This document shows, one piece after another, positions 35,401 through 47,420 of a stretch of DNA of 64,000 nucleotides (the first letter of the stretch is position 1; each line of letters opens with the position of its first letter). The notes beneath the pieces are model-generated. The model searched no databases and was not told the origin of the DNA. It saw nothing but the letters and a program-made list of their open reading frames with translations. The position numbers were made by a program, and so were the translations under genes. Source of the DNA: Simmondsia chinensis (taxonomy: Eukaryota > Streptophyta > Magnoliopsida > Caryophyllales > Simmondsiaceae); the NCBI GenBank assembly GCA_018398585.1, contig JAGTTD010000008.1, forward strand, positions 31,797,208-31,861,207, read 5' to 3'.

Positions 35401-38400
35401 ACAAAGGATCATCAATATCCAGTTGATCTCAGGTATATATATCTGTCCATGAATCTTGTCAGATGTATGTACCACCTTCACTCTCGGGAAGCAACTCAAT
35501 GATTGGCTCTGGTTGATTATCGAGAACGTCCCGCTAATGATTGCTTGACTTCCGACCACTGACGCCAGGATCGCTGCGATTAGTACTGGCCATTTCACCG
35601 GTTCTGCACTTGATTTTGTCAGTATCAGTATTTTTAGCTTTGTTTGTTATAACCAAATAAAGAATTTGTTATTATCAGTTTAGGAGTTTTTTTTTGTTAG
35701 AGCTCTATTTTCACTTTATAAATACTAGTGTAACAGTTCATAAAGGAAAATCATTAGACTATTTGAATAAATTCAATTAATTCTATTTCTTAAGCACATA
35801 ACTGCTTAAAACAAAGTTATGGGTTTACTAAGTTGGTTGAGCACAAGGCTATTCAACCGTCTTTCTAGGCATTGAGACACCTAGGAAGCCCTTGATTACG
35901 CACAAGGATGCTTAATCTATATCATTCCTCTAACTAGAAAGATCAAGTAAAAGCCATCGGGATGCAAACTGAAAGCCTATGGCTAAGAAAGTTGTTTCAG
36001 AACTAATTCAATGCAACATTGTTTGTTGAGAGTCTAAACACTCTACAATGGTGCAGCTAGATCCACAAGACTAGCTGGCCAAGACCATAATCATAGACAA
36101 GATAGGAAGATGAATATCTACGAATATGTAATTGTGTCCTGTATTTATGTCCTGTAATGGCTGCTCCTGATTATATCCTCCTTTCAGTTTTTTTAATTGG
36201 ATTGATCTCCTTTACCCGTCCGTAGTCTTCGCTCAATTTCAAGACTTTTCAAGTAACTCTATGTATTATTGTTTTTTCTCTCTCTCCTTATTAATTTCTG
36301 TCAGATCTATTCTTTCGCATCCAAATCGAACCCAATTCGTGGATATTTTTCCTAACAGGAGATGAAAACTAACTCACGTGAAGAAAACCTATTACACGGA
36401 GGACCTCTTTTGGCGTATCTTTGCCACACACTTCTATCTCTACATGACTCATCTATATATAGTATTCTGAAGACTTTTGGAGAATGAACAATGACTCATA
36501 CATGAATGACACTAAATATCCCAATTCATGATCCTAAACTATGCATAAACTTAAGAATATAAATATGAATCTAGAAAATGAGGTATATGAACTTAAGTCA
36601 ATACGTAAATTTACCTAATATGATCCAAGTACGCATCATCATTTTCAACACTCTTTCCACTACAGTAATCCTTTGATAGTATCTAAGACCAATTTCAGCA
36701 GTTGCTCAAAGTAATTTCTAATAGACACGACTTGTAGGTGCAGTTATAGTGATTATTTCCTAGAACATTTTTATAAGCATATCAAAAGAATTGGGTTATT
36801 TACACTACAACTATGTCAACTTCGTCCTTTTAGTTTTAATTATGTCAATCTAATTCCTATACGATTTACATTATGTCAATTTCGTCATGTGATCAGATAG
36901 AAGTTAAAGACAACGATATAATTTTTAACTGCCCAATTATATTAGATGCAAGAGAACCAATATAAACCAATCCTTCGACCCAATTTAAACCCACTTGTGA
37001 GCAGATCATTAAAAACTCTGCCACAAACTTAACATCAATTTTACTCTAGTACCAAATTGACGCAATAGTTGGCTTCTTGACATGATATTAAAGCTTTATT
37101 GACTGAGAAGCCACAAGTTCGAATCCCAACGGTTGCCACTCTAAATATTAATATAACTCAAGAACAAGTATGAGTCTATGAGATGGGTTTATACATTATC
37201 CACGCTTCAACCCAATTAGCATTGCCATGATGGGATTTAAGTTGGAGTAGAAAACCATCCTTAGGCTTTCACCAATCAACTTAAACTTTTAGAATAGTTG
37301 GTTCATTGACAACATATATTTACAAAGGAGTGTTGAGAATGGGAAGTTCACCTGGAACCGAGAGATAAAAACTAATCCCCGTACTGTTCTGGTGATGCTT
37401 TGACAAGTAAGCAGCTTGACCCATATAAGCTAAGATGAGTGTTGGGTATACAAGAAACGTGAAAGCTATCTACATAAACAGTTACACTTTCTTAGTTAGC
37501 AGTAACTTCTGAGAAACATACATCACCGGCCGAGTTAAATAAGCTTCACAAATTAGAAACCTTAAAGTGAAGTACATAAGGGCCTTTTTGGTAAGGGTCG
37601 ATTTGGTATCATTTTCTTTTTTCAATCTTTACTATTAGAGAAACTAAAAGTCATATTTTGGAAACAATTTTTCTTAGTTTTGGTTTTTGGTTTTTAGATT
37701 CTTCCGAAATTGAGTGAAATCTGAAAACAAAACAAGCAAAAGTAAAATAAATAAAAAGAATCATTTAAAATCCAAAAATTTCCTGTTTGTTAGTAGTTTC
37801 TTTTTGCAATTTTTGGTTTTCTAGAAAGTAAAAACCAGCTTTCGAAAAAAGGATTTTTCTTGTTTTTGGTTTCTCTTTTCAATAAAAATAAAGAAAAAAA
37901 ATCATTCCTAAAACCTAGAACCTAGTATCTAAAAACCAAAAATTGCAAATAACAAACAATACCAAACAGGCCCTAAGTATTTGTACCTGAATTGCAGTGT
38001 AAGAGAAGTGACCCAGATCAGCAAACATTGCCTCAGAACCTGCAATTTGACGAAAATAACTTATCTTTTGTCTGCTAAATACATTAAAGCTGAGAAGCAT
38101 CAAAATCTGCCTTGTTTGCGCTCTTTTTACTAGTACAGATTACAGTATTTGTGACACCAAGTCAGCTCAAGGCTAAAAAGCACAGATATCCATCACACGA
38201 CATCAAGGCGCAAGATAAAGATTCTCAGACAGTAAGTCCTCAGTGCGATATGTGATCAAGTGCTACTACAATGGAAACAACCAACTCATTCAACAAACCT
38301 TACAATATTCAAGTGGTATCATTATCATATTAGAGTCACAGAACAATTAATATCACCCAGAAAGTGGTTTAGTTAAAGCTCTGATAATCCTCTCAGAAAA

Positions 38401-41400
38401 AAACTTGGGGCAGAAAGGCAAAGAGGCACAGACTAGTATCAATCTCCCAGGGCTCGTTTGGTACCATTCTTTGTTTATAGTTTGGTCTTTTAGAAACTAA
38501 CACTATATTTTGGAACATTTTTTTCTGGTTTTTTTGGCTTCTTTTTTCCAGTTTTTTTCCTAACTTAAGCAAAAACTGAAAACAGAAAACAAAAAGCTAG
38601 GAAAACCTTTTTCCAGAACTTGATTTTTGATTTCTCAAAAACCCACAACTGCATGTGAAAAACAATACCAAATAGGCAGTGGTAGATCCAACAAAACAAG
38701 CGAAACTGCATAAGAAATATCTTTTTAATCCATAAGGAGGTACAACATTGCTTTAATAAGGGCCACCAATATTAAGGGGAGGAGTGAGACGAGCTTTCAT
38801 ACCCAAGAGCTCATACTTGGGAGGGGGATAGCCTAACCATTAGACAAAAACAACAGCTCAAGTGCAAAAGAAATACATAGTCCAAGTACTCTGCATTACC
38901 TGTTATACATAGAAGAACACCACCAAGAGACATCCACCCACTTATCCTAGTCTTCTTCAAGAACTTGTACATGTAATATGGTGCAATGGCTTTATAAACA
39001 TGAGGATTCCAGCGAAATATATTATATAAACCAAGGGTACTAATGCATAGCAGCCAAATCAACACCACTGGTGCAAAGAAGAATCCAACCCGATGTGTTC
39101 CATAGTGTTGTAGGGAAAAAAGACATATTAAAATGAAACACGTTATCGGGATCACCGCATCTGCAATGGTATTGCACAAATCATATCAGAACACAATGGA
39201 AAGGCATAGCAAAAAGATGAACAAGCAAAGAAATCTACATTGTTTAAGGATACTTGTACATTTTCTGATGCTCAGATATATTGCATGAATGCTGGACATT
39301 TTTTTCAAATTAAACCTATCTTTCTTTCTGGCTCTGGGGTTTCCTTTCCCTCAACCAGTTTCGTTGTGTCCATAATAACCCCCAGCAGAAGTGAACCTAT
39401 TTGGCCCCACAAAGTTGAAATATAGTTTATCTGTTTTGACAAAGGGTGTATATGAGCCGGGCCGAGCCTGAGCACTTAAGGCTTGAGCTTCGGCTAATCT
39501 ACATTTAGTGTGCTCGGGATTCGCTCAAATCGAGCTTAGAAATTTCCAGCTCGAGCTCAAATTGTCATAAGCTCATGCTTGGCTTGCTTCAATTGAGTTT
39601 GAACCTAGCTCGTGAGTTTCGAACTAAGCTTATTTTATTTAGGCTCATTTAAGCTTGATCTAGGTTCATTTAGTCTCAAGATCTGCTCGTTTAGGCTCAA
39701 TTGGGAAATACTTGAGCTAATAAATTCAATTAATATAAGCTTGTTTAGACTCATGAGCTTATGAGCTCGAACTTTACTTTGTTCGGGCTTAGCTTGACAA
39801 GCTAAACAAGCCAGCTAGACTTGGGCTAGCAACAAACTGAGCCTTTTGAGATTTATGTCAAGAGCCAACATGACTCATTTACACACCTAGTTTTGACCAA
39901 AGCCTACAGGGTAAGTGACCTTTTACAATATTCTTGAAAGCTAAATATCGACTACTATCCAAATCAGTTGCATCACAGAGGAACTCAACCCAGTTTGGAA
40001 GGGTATTCATTGCCCTACTAAGCAAACATGAAAATGGTAAGAGGATTTCCAACCAAACAGGACCTAAGCATTTATAGGTTTGCATTAGAACCCTTCTCCC
40101 AGCCAAAAAATAAAGGGAAATTTATGACTTAACTGCCTTGAGTTTTGCATTTATCTCTTAAATATACTAGGGCTGTGTTTGAGCAGGGAATTGGAGCCTA
40201 GAGTTGGGCTGAGGCTAGAATTGGGGCCCTGAATTCCAATTCTATTGTTTGGTTCACCTGTTGAAATTGGAATTACAATTCCACTGCACAATTCCATGGA
40301 ACTGAATTTTAACTAAAAATCATACTTTCCAATGGGGTAAGGAATTGTAATTCCATATCAACTCCATTGACCTAAAACCCAAAATGAACCCACTTGATTA
40401 ACCCCAATCCAAAATGACTCAAAATCTAAAGATTTAGAGACAACCTAAAATTTGACCCAAACCTCGAAATCATCCAACTCGAATGACTTGAATTTGAAAT
40501 GACCAAACTCACCTTAGCTCAAAGTCCGAAGTGACCCAACCTGATTGACCCGAAACTCGAGATGGACTTAAATCGAAAAAATGAAACTACTGGACTTGAA
40601 TGTGATGTAAACAAGCTGAGCCGAAGTGAAAATGACCCAACCAAATTAACCCAAAACGTAATACGACCCATACCCAAAAATGACCCGACCCATCTCAAGT
40701 TCAGTGTAAAATGACTTGAAATTTGAAATGATACAACTCATCTGTCCCAAAACTGAGATGACCCGAACTTGAAATGACCTAAATAAACTCAAACCAGACC
40801 ATAACTAGCCTAAATCTCGAAAAGACCTAACCCAATTAATTGAAAATCCGAGATAACTTGAACACCAAATGATCCGATGCGATACTCAACCCAATTTGAC
40901 TCGAACTCGAATAACTCGACCTCAAAGTGAATCGCTCCGACGTAATAACTTGAATACAATATGAACCGCTCAAAGTGAATCCAACCATAGTTGATTCAAA
41001 ACTCGAAATACTCCAACTCAATTGACCGAAAACCCATGATGATTCGAATAATTATGTAATTATAATTCCGACTTCCAACATATACCAAACAGAGTCTACA
41101 TTTCAATATATACAATAAGGTACCTATAGGTTTGAAAATTTTAACACTTAAGTATCTAATACCGTAATCTAGTGTATTTTCGTCATGATCCATCCAATTT
41201 ACATTAGAACTAGCTGATGTGGTACTTGATTACACTAATACATCCAAATTATGTCAATCTTTTAGCAAAAATTCCCTGAATTACGATAAAACTTCACTCG
41301 ATACTAATTGAAGATACCTATATATTGCCTATATCATGTAGAATTATGTTCCACGTAAACAATTTCCAATGAAAATCCACCAAATTCTGGTGGACAATGG

Positions 41401-44400
41401 CTAATTGATAAAAACTTCAAACTTCAAGATACATGAGTGATAAATTTTTAAACTTCAAGGCACCTCATTACATATTAAAAACACCAATTATCTAGGTCAT
41501 AAATGCTAAAAACCCAGGATACCTAAGTGATAAATTCCCAAAACGAAATACATGTATATACAGTTTGCCCATCTTAGAAACCGCTCAACCACAGGTACAG
41601 GTCTTTTTTTTTTTTTTTTTGGATCAGACAGGTACAGGTTAGACATGTGCATTAACCATCACAGACCAGCCATTTCTCAACATTGGACCACATTTAGAAT
41701 GTGGTCCATGTCCATTATATCATATCATTATACAACATACAATGCTGGACCCTGCATCTCTTCAATCTGTGTAGTTCACTTCCTAGCAGTCATTTTCAAC
41801 ACCAAAATTGCTCCCAAATTTCATTTATGTCACCCAAAATCTCTAGCTATTAACTTTTCTCCATAAATGTAGTACAAAATGGACCATACAAGTTATAGAA
41901 CTAGATCTCCCCAGTCCCAACCCAATTATTAGAAGCTTAAGCATTGGCAATTTGACGCGTTAAAATCCTTTTAGCTTCTGTGGGGTGATGGATTATTAAC
42001 TCTGACAATTTAAAGGCCCAATTACAAATAAATAAAGAAGAAAAAAGAAAACAAAACTACTCCCCTTTTCTTGAAAAAAAAAGAACTGAAAAGAAGGCAA
42101 CACCAAAAAGATAAAATGTTCAGGAAAGAAATAGAGCTTGTTCGAAAACAGAATTTTCCAGTTTTTTTGAAAATTTGGCCATGGAAAATGAAAATTGGAG
42201 AAATTGTTCAAAAGACTAACTTTCCAATTGCGGAAGATAGAAACTAGTTTTCTAATTTTCCATATCCTATTAGAAAAGTTGAAAAACAGCAGGTACTCCA
42301 TATTCTCTTTCAAACAATGAATAATTTTTTTTTATTTGCTTTCGATTTAGGATTATCAGTAAATTGTTTGCATTATAAAATTGTGTAACTCATTTATTTG
42401 ACAGTTACATCCATATTTATAACCCCAAAAAAATTCCTAAATAGTATTTGTACCTGAACCAATATTCAAATTTTTACAGGAGCTCAAGGCTCATAACCTA
42501 GTGATTGGATTCTCGGTTGCCATAGAGGGCACTAGGGTACAAATTCCCGCTAGTGCATCCTCCTCCCCTGATATTACCGTGGATAAAAAAAAATTTAAAA
42601 ATATATTCAAATATTTACGGATTGAATGTACTCGAACTTTCAAATTTACAAGTATTTACTTATGCCTATATTTTTCTTATCAAAAAATGAGTATAAACAA
42701 TAGGAAACATCCTATAAACTGTTATCAAGTTTCCATTCCTCAACGTTTTTTTCCAAATGAAGAAGGGAGAAAGAAAGCCAAAATGGAAAATGAAAACTAT
42801 TTTTTGCTTCTAAATTGGGCCACAGCTTCTCTTGTTCCCTTCTTTTTCCCTTTTTTTACATTTCACTTTTATGACTGGTGCTTCTAATTTCATGCACAGG
42901 TATAGCTGTTCTTCCAACCTAAAACATCAGCTAAAATACTAAAAAGTTGAATAATCATGATGGGGAAAAAAACCCAAGCCTTCATAAATAATTGACATCT
43001 CCATATCAGCCAATCATTATGATCAGATTCATTTGAGCTAACAGGCTTACATTGATGGTGTTCAGGCGACATCAAAGACTCTAGTCCAGAAACCGCGGTA
43101 AATACTGCAAACAAAACATAATATTTATACATGACCCAAAAAAAAAAAAAACATAAACATTTATAAGTAAAGATAATTATAAGGGCTTGATTGGTATGTT
43201 TTTCTATTTGTAAGTTTTTTGTTTCTGAAAAATTAAAAACTAGGTCTTGAAAGTGATATGTTTAAGGATTTCCAGGGCTTGTTTGGTGGTGTTTTTCATT
43301 TACAATTTTTGGGTTCTTAGAAACTAAAGACCATATTTGGAAATGATTTTTTCTATTTTTTAGGTTTTTTTTTTTTTTCTTTCACCAAAAACTAAAAGGA
43401 AAAAATGAAAAAACTATAAACTAATTTTTAAAACCTAGTTTTTAATCTCTCAAAAATAAAAATTGCAAAAAGAAAGATACCATATAGGCCCCCCCTTTTT
43501 TTTCCCACTCTTCGTAAAAGGCCCTCAAGGACTCGACCTTAGTTTGTTGTTTTCAACTTTTTTTTATTTCAAGTTGGGTAAAAATGGAAAACAGAAAACC
43601 AAAACAACAAAATCATTTTAAAAACTCAGTTTTCAGTTTACTAACAATAAAAAACTACAAACAAACTATATAGAAGAAAAATCAGAACAAAAGAATAATG
43701 AAAGGAGATAATTTTACCAGAAATAGCAGGGGTGAGAAGCCCATCTCCAATTACCATACAAGTGCCAAGAAGAACCAAAACTAGCAAAGCTGTATGCAAA
43801 CCCTTGTGCTTCTCCAGCATAATTTTAAGCCTTGAGCTTCTTTTTGCCTCTGGAGGGTGCTCCAGTTTATACGTAGAAACAGCTTCATCTGCAACTTGCC
43901 TGTTGGGAAGAAGGCTCACTTTGGCATGCCTACATATCAAAGAATAAAGGGCAAAGGTGCCACCTGCACATTCATAATTTCACATTCTTAGAAAGAATTC
44001 TACACGTGAGTCTAATAAGAATCCCACGTATTCCACTTGATGTTAACTAGGTTTAGGATGGAACCCAGTTGGAGTTGTGTGTGAACCTTATTTATGTAAA
44101 CTCTGTGAATCAGCCTTTCGTTGGTGGATTTTCACATGGGTATAGTTAGAAATTTGTTGAAAACTTCAGATATGAGTACAACAAAAATATTCTACATGTA
44201 AGTTGTGAGATAAGTGACCTACTCTATCTGATGTCAATTTATTTAACTGGAACATCACTTGGACTTATATGTTGACATCGTATGTCAACTTCATCAGTCA
44301 GGCCAAAAGCCTAGTAAAATCTCACGATGGAATTGTGGAAAAAAAAAAAAAAAAAGATCAACATATAAGTTTAGTGGACTACTCTTTCTAGTGTCAATTA

Positions 44401-45347
44401 GTTTTGGAACAGAATCTTACTAGTACATATATGTGGACCTTACTTGTGAAACTCTAAGACCACATGAATTTCTAGATTTTCATGAAATTAGACTACTAAA
44501 ATTGCTTACCCTCTCCATTATCATCGGCTCGAAGTACAATGAAGACATATTTGACCAAAGGAAGAAGAGTAAGAGTCCAGAGGACAAAAGAAAGAACACC
44601 AAAAATTTCTTCATTTGTCTCCGAATGGTGAATGTCTTCTGCAAATGTGCTCTTGAAAACATAGAGAGGGGAAATGCTCAAGTCCCCATATACTACTCCT
44701 AGGCTTTGATAAGCCAACACCAGAAGTGTTCTCCATGATTCCTTCTGCAATATGCAGAAAAAAAGGGCAAATTAGAAGCAAATAAAGCAGTTCAAAATGC
44801 ACATTATTCAGTCCACAATGTTTGTTTTGGGTTTTTGAGAGGTTTTGAAAATAGTTTTTCCAACTTTTCATTTTCTATGTTTTCAGGAAAAATTTGAAAA
44901 CAAGGGGAAAAAAAAAAAAAAGCCGTTTCTAAAATATGTTTTTTTTTTTTTTTACCAAAGTTAAAATATGGTTGTTTGATAACATCTTTTTGTAATATTT
45001 GGGTTTTTGAAAAAGGCTAAAGTTTTCGTCAAACCAAAAATATTAGTATTAGAGTAAATTTATAAAAATTTGTAGCTATTATTTATTATAAATTATATTA
45101 TTATTCTAACAATAACAGCTTTGTTCCAATAATAACACCCTTTTAGGAGCTAAAAAATCAGCTTTTGAAAATAACCTTTCTTTTTTTTTTTTGGGTTCAT
45201 TTTTTGTTTTCAGCCGACTTTTAAATCAGAAAAAAGATAGAAATAAAATTATAATTATCAAAAATTACAAACACAAAACTATGCAAACTGACACATAAAA
45301 ATGCATACCTTGTTTTGATCCCAACACTTCCCCTGCAGAGGGTCCAT
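26473..45347 (-). CDS. KUP2: HAK/KUP/KT potassium transporter, complete, 10 coding exons, 795 aa
   Basis: Exons (coding): 45309-45347, 44510-44744, 43718-43963, 43051-43104, 38900-39160, 37987-38039, 37352-37469, 35349-35603, 27885-28187 and 26473-27296. All borders are GT-AG and the phases close to 2388 nt with no internal stop. The product is a plasma-membrane K+ uptake carrier of the K_trans family. [20 protein letters not shown] (residues 29-48) is the family pore signature. [44 protein letters not shown] and [13 protein letters not shown] follow. The last exon (from residue 522) encodes the long cytosolic tail ending [18 protein letters not shown]...VGMVYVV. Identity along the whole length resembles Arabidopsis KUP2/KT2/SHY3 from memory more than KUP6. 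Intron 8 (7161 bp) and intron 4 (3890 bp) are swollen by transposons, but no exon is damaged. Confidence 0.93.
27380..27655 (-). mobile_element. tRNA-headed SINE-like relic in KUP2 intron 9
   Basis: The minus strand reads GGTATCAAAGCCTTGTTGA (box A-like, close to initiator tRNA-Met) and, 20 bases on, GGTCACCAGTTCAAATTCC (box B-like). Homologous relics lie at 37060-37330, 47265-47420 and 54225-54345. Boundaries are approximate. Confidence 0.45.
28266..28754 (+). repeat. Gypsy-D 5' LTR (489 bp)
   Basis: TGTCACAACC...GTTCGTGACA ends. It contains a TATTTAAA TATA-like site (28513) and a long CT-rich leader (28570-28730). Confidence 0.95.
28758..28770 (+). promoter_or_regulatory. Gypsy-D primer binding site (initiator tRNA-Met)
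   Basis: TGGTATCAGAGCC starts three bases after the 5' LTR and is the exact complement expected for the 3' end of plant initiator tRNA-Met. Confidence 0.95.
28875..33452 (+). pseudogene. Gypsy-D gag-pol, one frame interrupted by in-frame stops
   Basis: A single frame runs from ATG 28875 to TGA 33450-33452 without any shift. Stops lie at 29739, 30123, 30831, 31872, 32568, 32721 and 33411. Gag has a coiled-coil start ([16 protein letters not shown]) and an atypical knuckle, [15 protein letters not shown]. The protease motif reads LIDSRST where DSGST is usual. Reverse transcriptase has [35 protein letters not shown] and [10 protein letters not shown]. RNase H has [15 protein letters not shown]. 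Integrase has [25 protein letters not shown] and QTERVN. The C-terminus is chromodomain-like ([17 protein letters not shown]). Structure and motifs are otherwise fresh. Confidence 0.93.
33469..33481 (+). promoter_or_regulatory. Gypsy-D polypurine tract
   Basis: GAAGGGAAGGGGGA directly precedes the 3' LTR start at 33482. Confidence 0.85.
33482..33965 (+). repeat. Gypsy-D 3' LTR (484 bp)
   Basis: Same termini and layout as 28266-28754, preceded by the polypurine tract and followed by the ATTCT duplication. Confidence 0.95.
34013..34735. mobile_element. hAT-like non-autonomous element (723 bp)
   Basis: Terminal inverted repeats CAATGTTTAAAAAGGC and, at the other end read in reverse, CAGTGTTTAAAAAGC. 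Flanking 8-mers are ATAGTATT (34005-34012) and GTAGTATT (34736-34743), a 7/8 match of hAT length. The inside is AT-rich with GGCGC-rich subterminal regions (CGCCTCGCCTTAG) and has no reading frame. It interrupts the 5S-like sequence. Confidence 0.8.
35030..35243. mobile_element. TTTGGTATC-ended MITE-like repeat in KUP2 introns, copy at the intron 8 start
   Basis: It ends in GATACCAAATAGATCCT and contains AAAAACTAAAAACAAG-type blocks shared with the copies at 37590, 38452, 43188 and 49948. The left end is less clear. It has no coding capacity. Confidence 0.45.
36024..36357 (+). repeat. Possible solo LTR in KUP2 intron 7
   Basis: TGTTGAGAGTC...TTTCCTAACA termini and a CT-rich leader before TTAATTTCTGTCAGATC resemble Copia LTRs. 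The adjoining pentamers do not match, so this is tentative. Confidence 0.3.
37060..37330 (+). mobile_element. tRNA-headed SINE-like relic in KUP2 intron 7
   Basis: TTGACATGATATTAAAGCTTTATTGA followed by GCCACAAGTTCGAATCCCAAC is a box A / box B arrangement of the tRNA-Met type. A similar unit begins again near 37280. Same family as 27380 and 47265. Confidence 0.45.
37590..37975. mobile_element. TTTGGTATC-ended MITE, KUP2 intron 6
   Basis: Begins GGTCGATTTGGTATCATTTT and ends AACAATACCAAACAGGCCC, an imperfect inverted repeat. The interior is dominated by AAAAACCAAAAA / TTTTTGGTTTTT runs and resembles the copies at 38452 and 43188. Confidence 0.6.
38452..38680. mobile_element. TTTGGTACC-ended MITE, KUP2 intron 5
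   Basis: GGGCTCGTTTGGTACCATTC at the left and AACAATACCAAATAGGCAG at the right form imperfect inverted ends about 225 bp apart. The interior shares TTTTAGAAACTAA-CACTATATTTTGGAA with other copies. Confidence 0.6.
39450..39890. repeat. GAGCTC/AGCTTGAGC-rich repeat in KUP2 intron 4
   Basis: A chain of GAGCTCGA, AAGCTCAT and AGGCTCATTTAAGCT variants ending near CATTTACACACCTAG. Same family as 10400 and 63497. Confidence 0.6.
40168..41100. mobile_element. 1-kb AATTCC-ended element, copy 2, in KUP2 intron 4
   Basis: Its reverse complement follows 8660-9665 through the whole length, including GGAATTATAATTACATAATKATTCGAA at one end and GGAATTGTAATTCCAAT near the other. Terminal GGGCTGTGTTTGAGC and AGACTCTGTTTGGTA form a short imperfect inverted repeat. 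Confidence 0.65.
41101..42487. other. AT-rich part of KUP2 intron 4
   Basis: No coding signal. It contains an 18-base T tract near 41605 and AAAATTTGG/TTTTCC-rich stretches at 42120-42290 that look like remnants of the MITE family. Confidence 0.5.
42488..42592 (+). mobile_element. tRNA-derived SINE or tRNA relic, KUP2 intron 4
   Basis: GGCTCATAACCTAGTGATTGG is box A-like. GGGTACAAATTCCCGC, 36 bases further, is box B-like. An A-rich tail (GATAAAAAAAAATTTAAAA) follows. The layout suits a SINE more than a functional tRNA, since the acceptor stem cannot be closed. Confidence 0.55.
43188..43490. mobile_element. TTTGGT-ended MITE-like repeat, KUP2 intron 3
   Basis: GGGCTTGATTGGTATGTTT and GGGCTTGTTTGGTGGTGTTT starts lie in tandem; the end is AAGATACCATATAGGCCC. 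The interior shares GTTCTTAGAAACTAAA and AAAACTAGTTTTTA-like blocks with the copies in other introns. Confidence 0.55.
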
Positions 45348-45357
45348 ATTTGCACTC
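45348..45357 (-). promoter_or_regulatory. Probable 5' UTR splice acceptor directly before the KUP2-like start codon
   Basis: On the minus strand TTATGCTCAG|GAGTGCAAATATG places a good acceptor only 10 nt upstream of the ATG, with a CTAAT branch-like motif about 30 nt before it. This suggests that a leader intron separates the promoter from the first coding exon. Confidence 0.45.
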
Positions 45358-45849
45358 CTGAGCATAAATCTTCTCGCACATAAATTAGTTTAGTTGATGA
45401 TGAAACAGCTAAATGCAGACCACTTCTAGAGACAAATCAGGTACTTGTTTTCAGTGAAATGCTTAGTGGCAATTTCTGCAGCATGCAATTGACACCCCAT
45501 CATCTTCTCCCTCTTACTTTATATTATGCAAATGGAGCTCTTTAAAAATGACCAAAATTCAGCCACTTTTCAGGGAACCCACATGTCATCTTCACCTTTT
45601 AGCATCAGGATGAGAGAGCAAAGTATATCCGGGATATAAAAATAAACTTTAGGATAGTGAATTTAAACTGACTTTGATGGGGACGTGGGGAAATGAAATG
45701 TCGTTTTTGTGATTTGGTTAACTTATTAGGAATCCTATGGGCCAACTGTGAGAGTAGGAGGGGAAATGGTTGGATAAATGAACAAGAAACGCAGCATTTT
45801 AACAGTAGCAGAATTGGCAAAATCACAGCTTCATTATTTGCGCAGTAAA

Positions 45850-47260
45850 AAAATTTACTATTCTAAAAGTTTAAGCTAATAAATAAAAATTTAGGAATAA
45901 TTTTTTTTTTCTTGTTTCATAACGTTGAAGAAACCATATGGGCTAGCTGAAAAGAAGATGGATCCCAAGTCTAGGACACCATCTCCTGGAGACTTTACTA
46001 GTTGAGTTAGCTAATACCTTCAGTTTAGGAATGGCATTATATACTAACATAGCTACTTATGCAAATGTCCATTGAACTTGAAGCATGTATAATACACATG
46101 TCCGCTCTTATCATATACTGAAATTATATTGATATTTAGAGTGCTAGAGTTGAAATTCGAATGAATGATCTTGCAGTTAATAAGGTTCTAATATTATTAT
46201 AAGGAACAAATGCTCTAACGCTATGATAAAGAATCAACTATATTGAAAATTTAAGCTAAAAAGTGAAGGGTAAAAATAGTTTAAATAATTAGGAAAGAAA
46301 GGAAAATAGAAATGATGGCAAACAGAGCCACAACCACGTGATCTAACGACAGTTGCATTAACTAGCCCATCACACCAAAGGAGCCCACAAGAATAAAGGC
46401 AAACTTAAACAACACCAGTGCCCTACCAATCTCTCTCTCTCTCTTTTGTTTACGCTTTCTAATGAAAAACCTACATCCCAACTTGATTATATCATAAGAC
46501 AACATGTGCAAGAATTCATTTTTCTTGCGTGATCATCAAAAATATAGCTGGAGATGTCATTAGAATTCGGAAAATAAGCTTTTCACTGCATATCATGAGA
46601 TATTTTATAAGGTTGATATGAAATTTTCAGGTCATAATTGTCAAATTTTATGGGTTCGATAATCTCTATTTGATCTTATGTGACAATGCATTGAGATAGT
46701 ATTTTTTAAGAAAAGATAACTAATATTACCCTCTCGGCTTTATAAAGTAGATGGGCTGAAACTTTTCAAAGAAGTTGGCATTGGACGTTTATGTACAAAA
46801 TTGAGTGAGATTATGAAATCAAAAGTTAATTAATATTGAGTAGATTATCGCTTTATATATTAAACTGTTTTCTTTCATAACTTTGAGGTAAGAGTTATTT
46901 CTAAACATATGACTCATATATCTTCTCCAATGTACTTGGGCATTTAGTTATCTACAATTGGGTTAGAAGATCCTAACTCAAGTGCACCCTTCGCCTCGAG
47001 CAAGTGTTAGATAAAAGCACCCAATCACCAATCGATTTCAATATCTTGTTAAATTCCATCGCATCTGAAACTTTCACAAGGAGTTAGCACGTAAAGTCCA
47101 TATATAAACCTAAGTTCTATCTAAAACAAATTGACGTTAAGTAAAGTAGCAATCCACTAGCCTTATATGCCTCTTCTCACTATCAATTTACACAGCCATT
47201 TGTAAGAACAATGGGCCAGCGCAGCACAATGGTGTTAGAGCATAAATCATTCTAATGCAT
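45850..47260. other. Non-coding region upstream of the KUP2-like start (inferred leader intron)
   Basis: AT-rich sequence without reading frames. It contains a tRNA-like SINE relic around 46000-46250 and a short CT repeat at 46431-46443. If the leader exon at 48.1 kb is right, this is intronic. Confidence 0.4.
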
Positions 47261-47264
47261 TCAC

Positions 47265-47420
47265 CAATCTACTTAAACTTTTGGATAGTTGGTTTTTGAC
47301 ATAATATTAGAGTCTTGTTGATCGAGAGGTCGCAATTCTAAATCTCAACACCCCTACTCTCAACATTAATATAATTTCAATATAATGTATGAGATGAACC
47401 TATACACCAACCATCTTTCA
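47265..47420 (+). mobile_element. tRNA-headed SINE-like relic
   Basis: GGTTTTTGACATAATATTAGAGTCTTGTTGA and GAGGTCGCAATTCTAAATCTC correspond to the box A and box B regions of the 37060 copy. It then runs into ATGTATGAGATGAACC-TATACACC. Confidence 0.45.

Noticed and set aside
42488..42592. Functional tRNA gene
   Set aside because: Box A- and box B-like motifs are present, but the acceptor stem does not pair and an A-rich tail follows, so a SINE is more likely.
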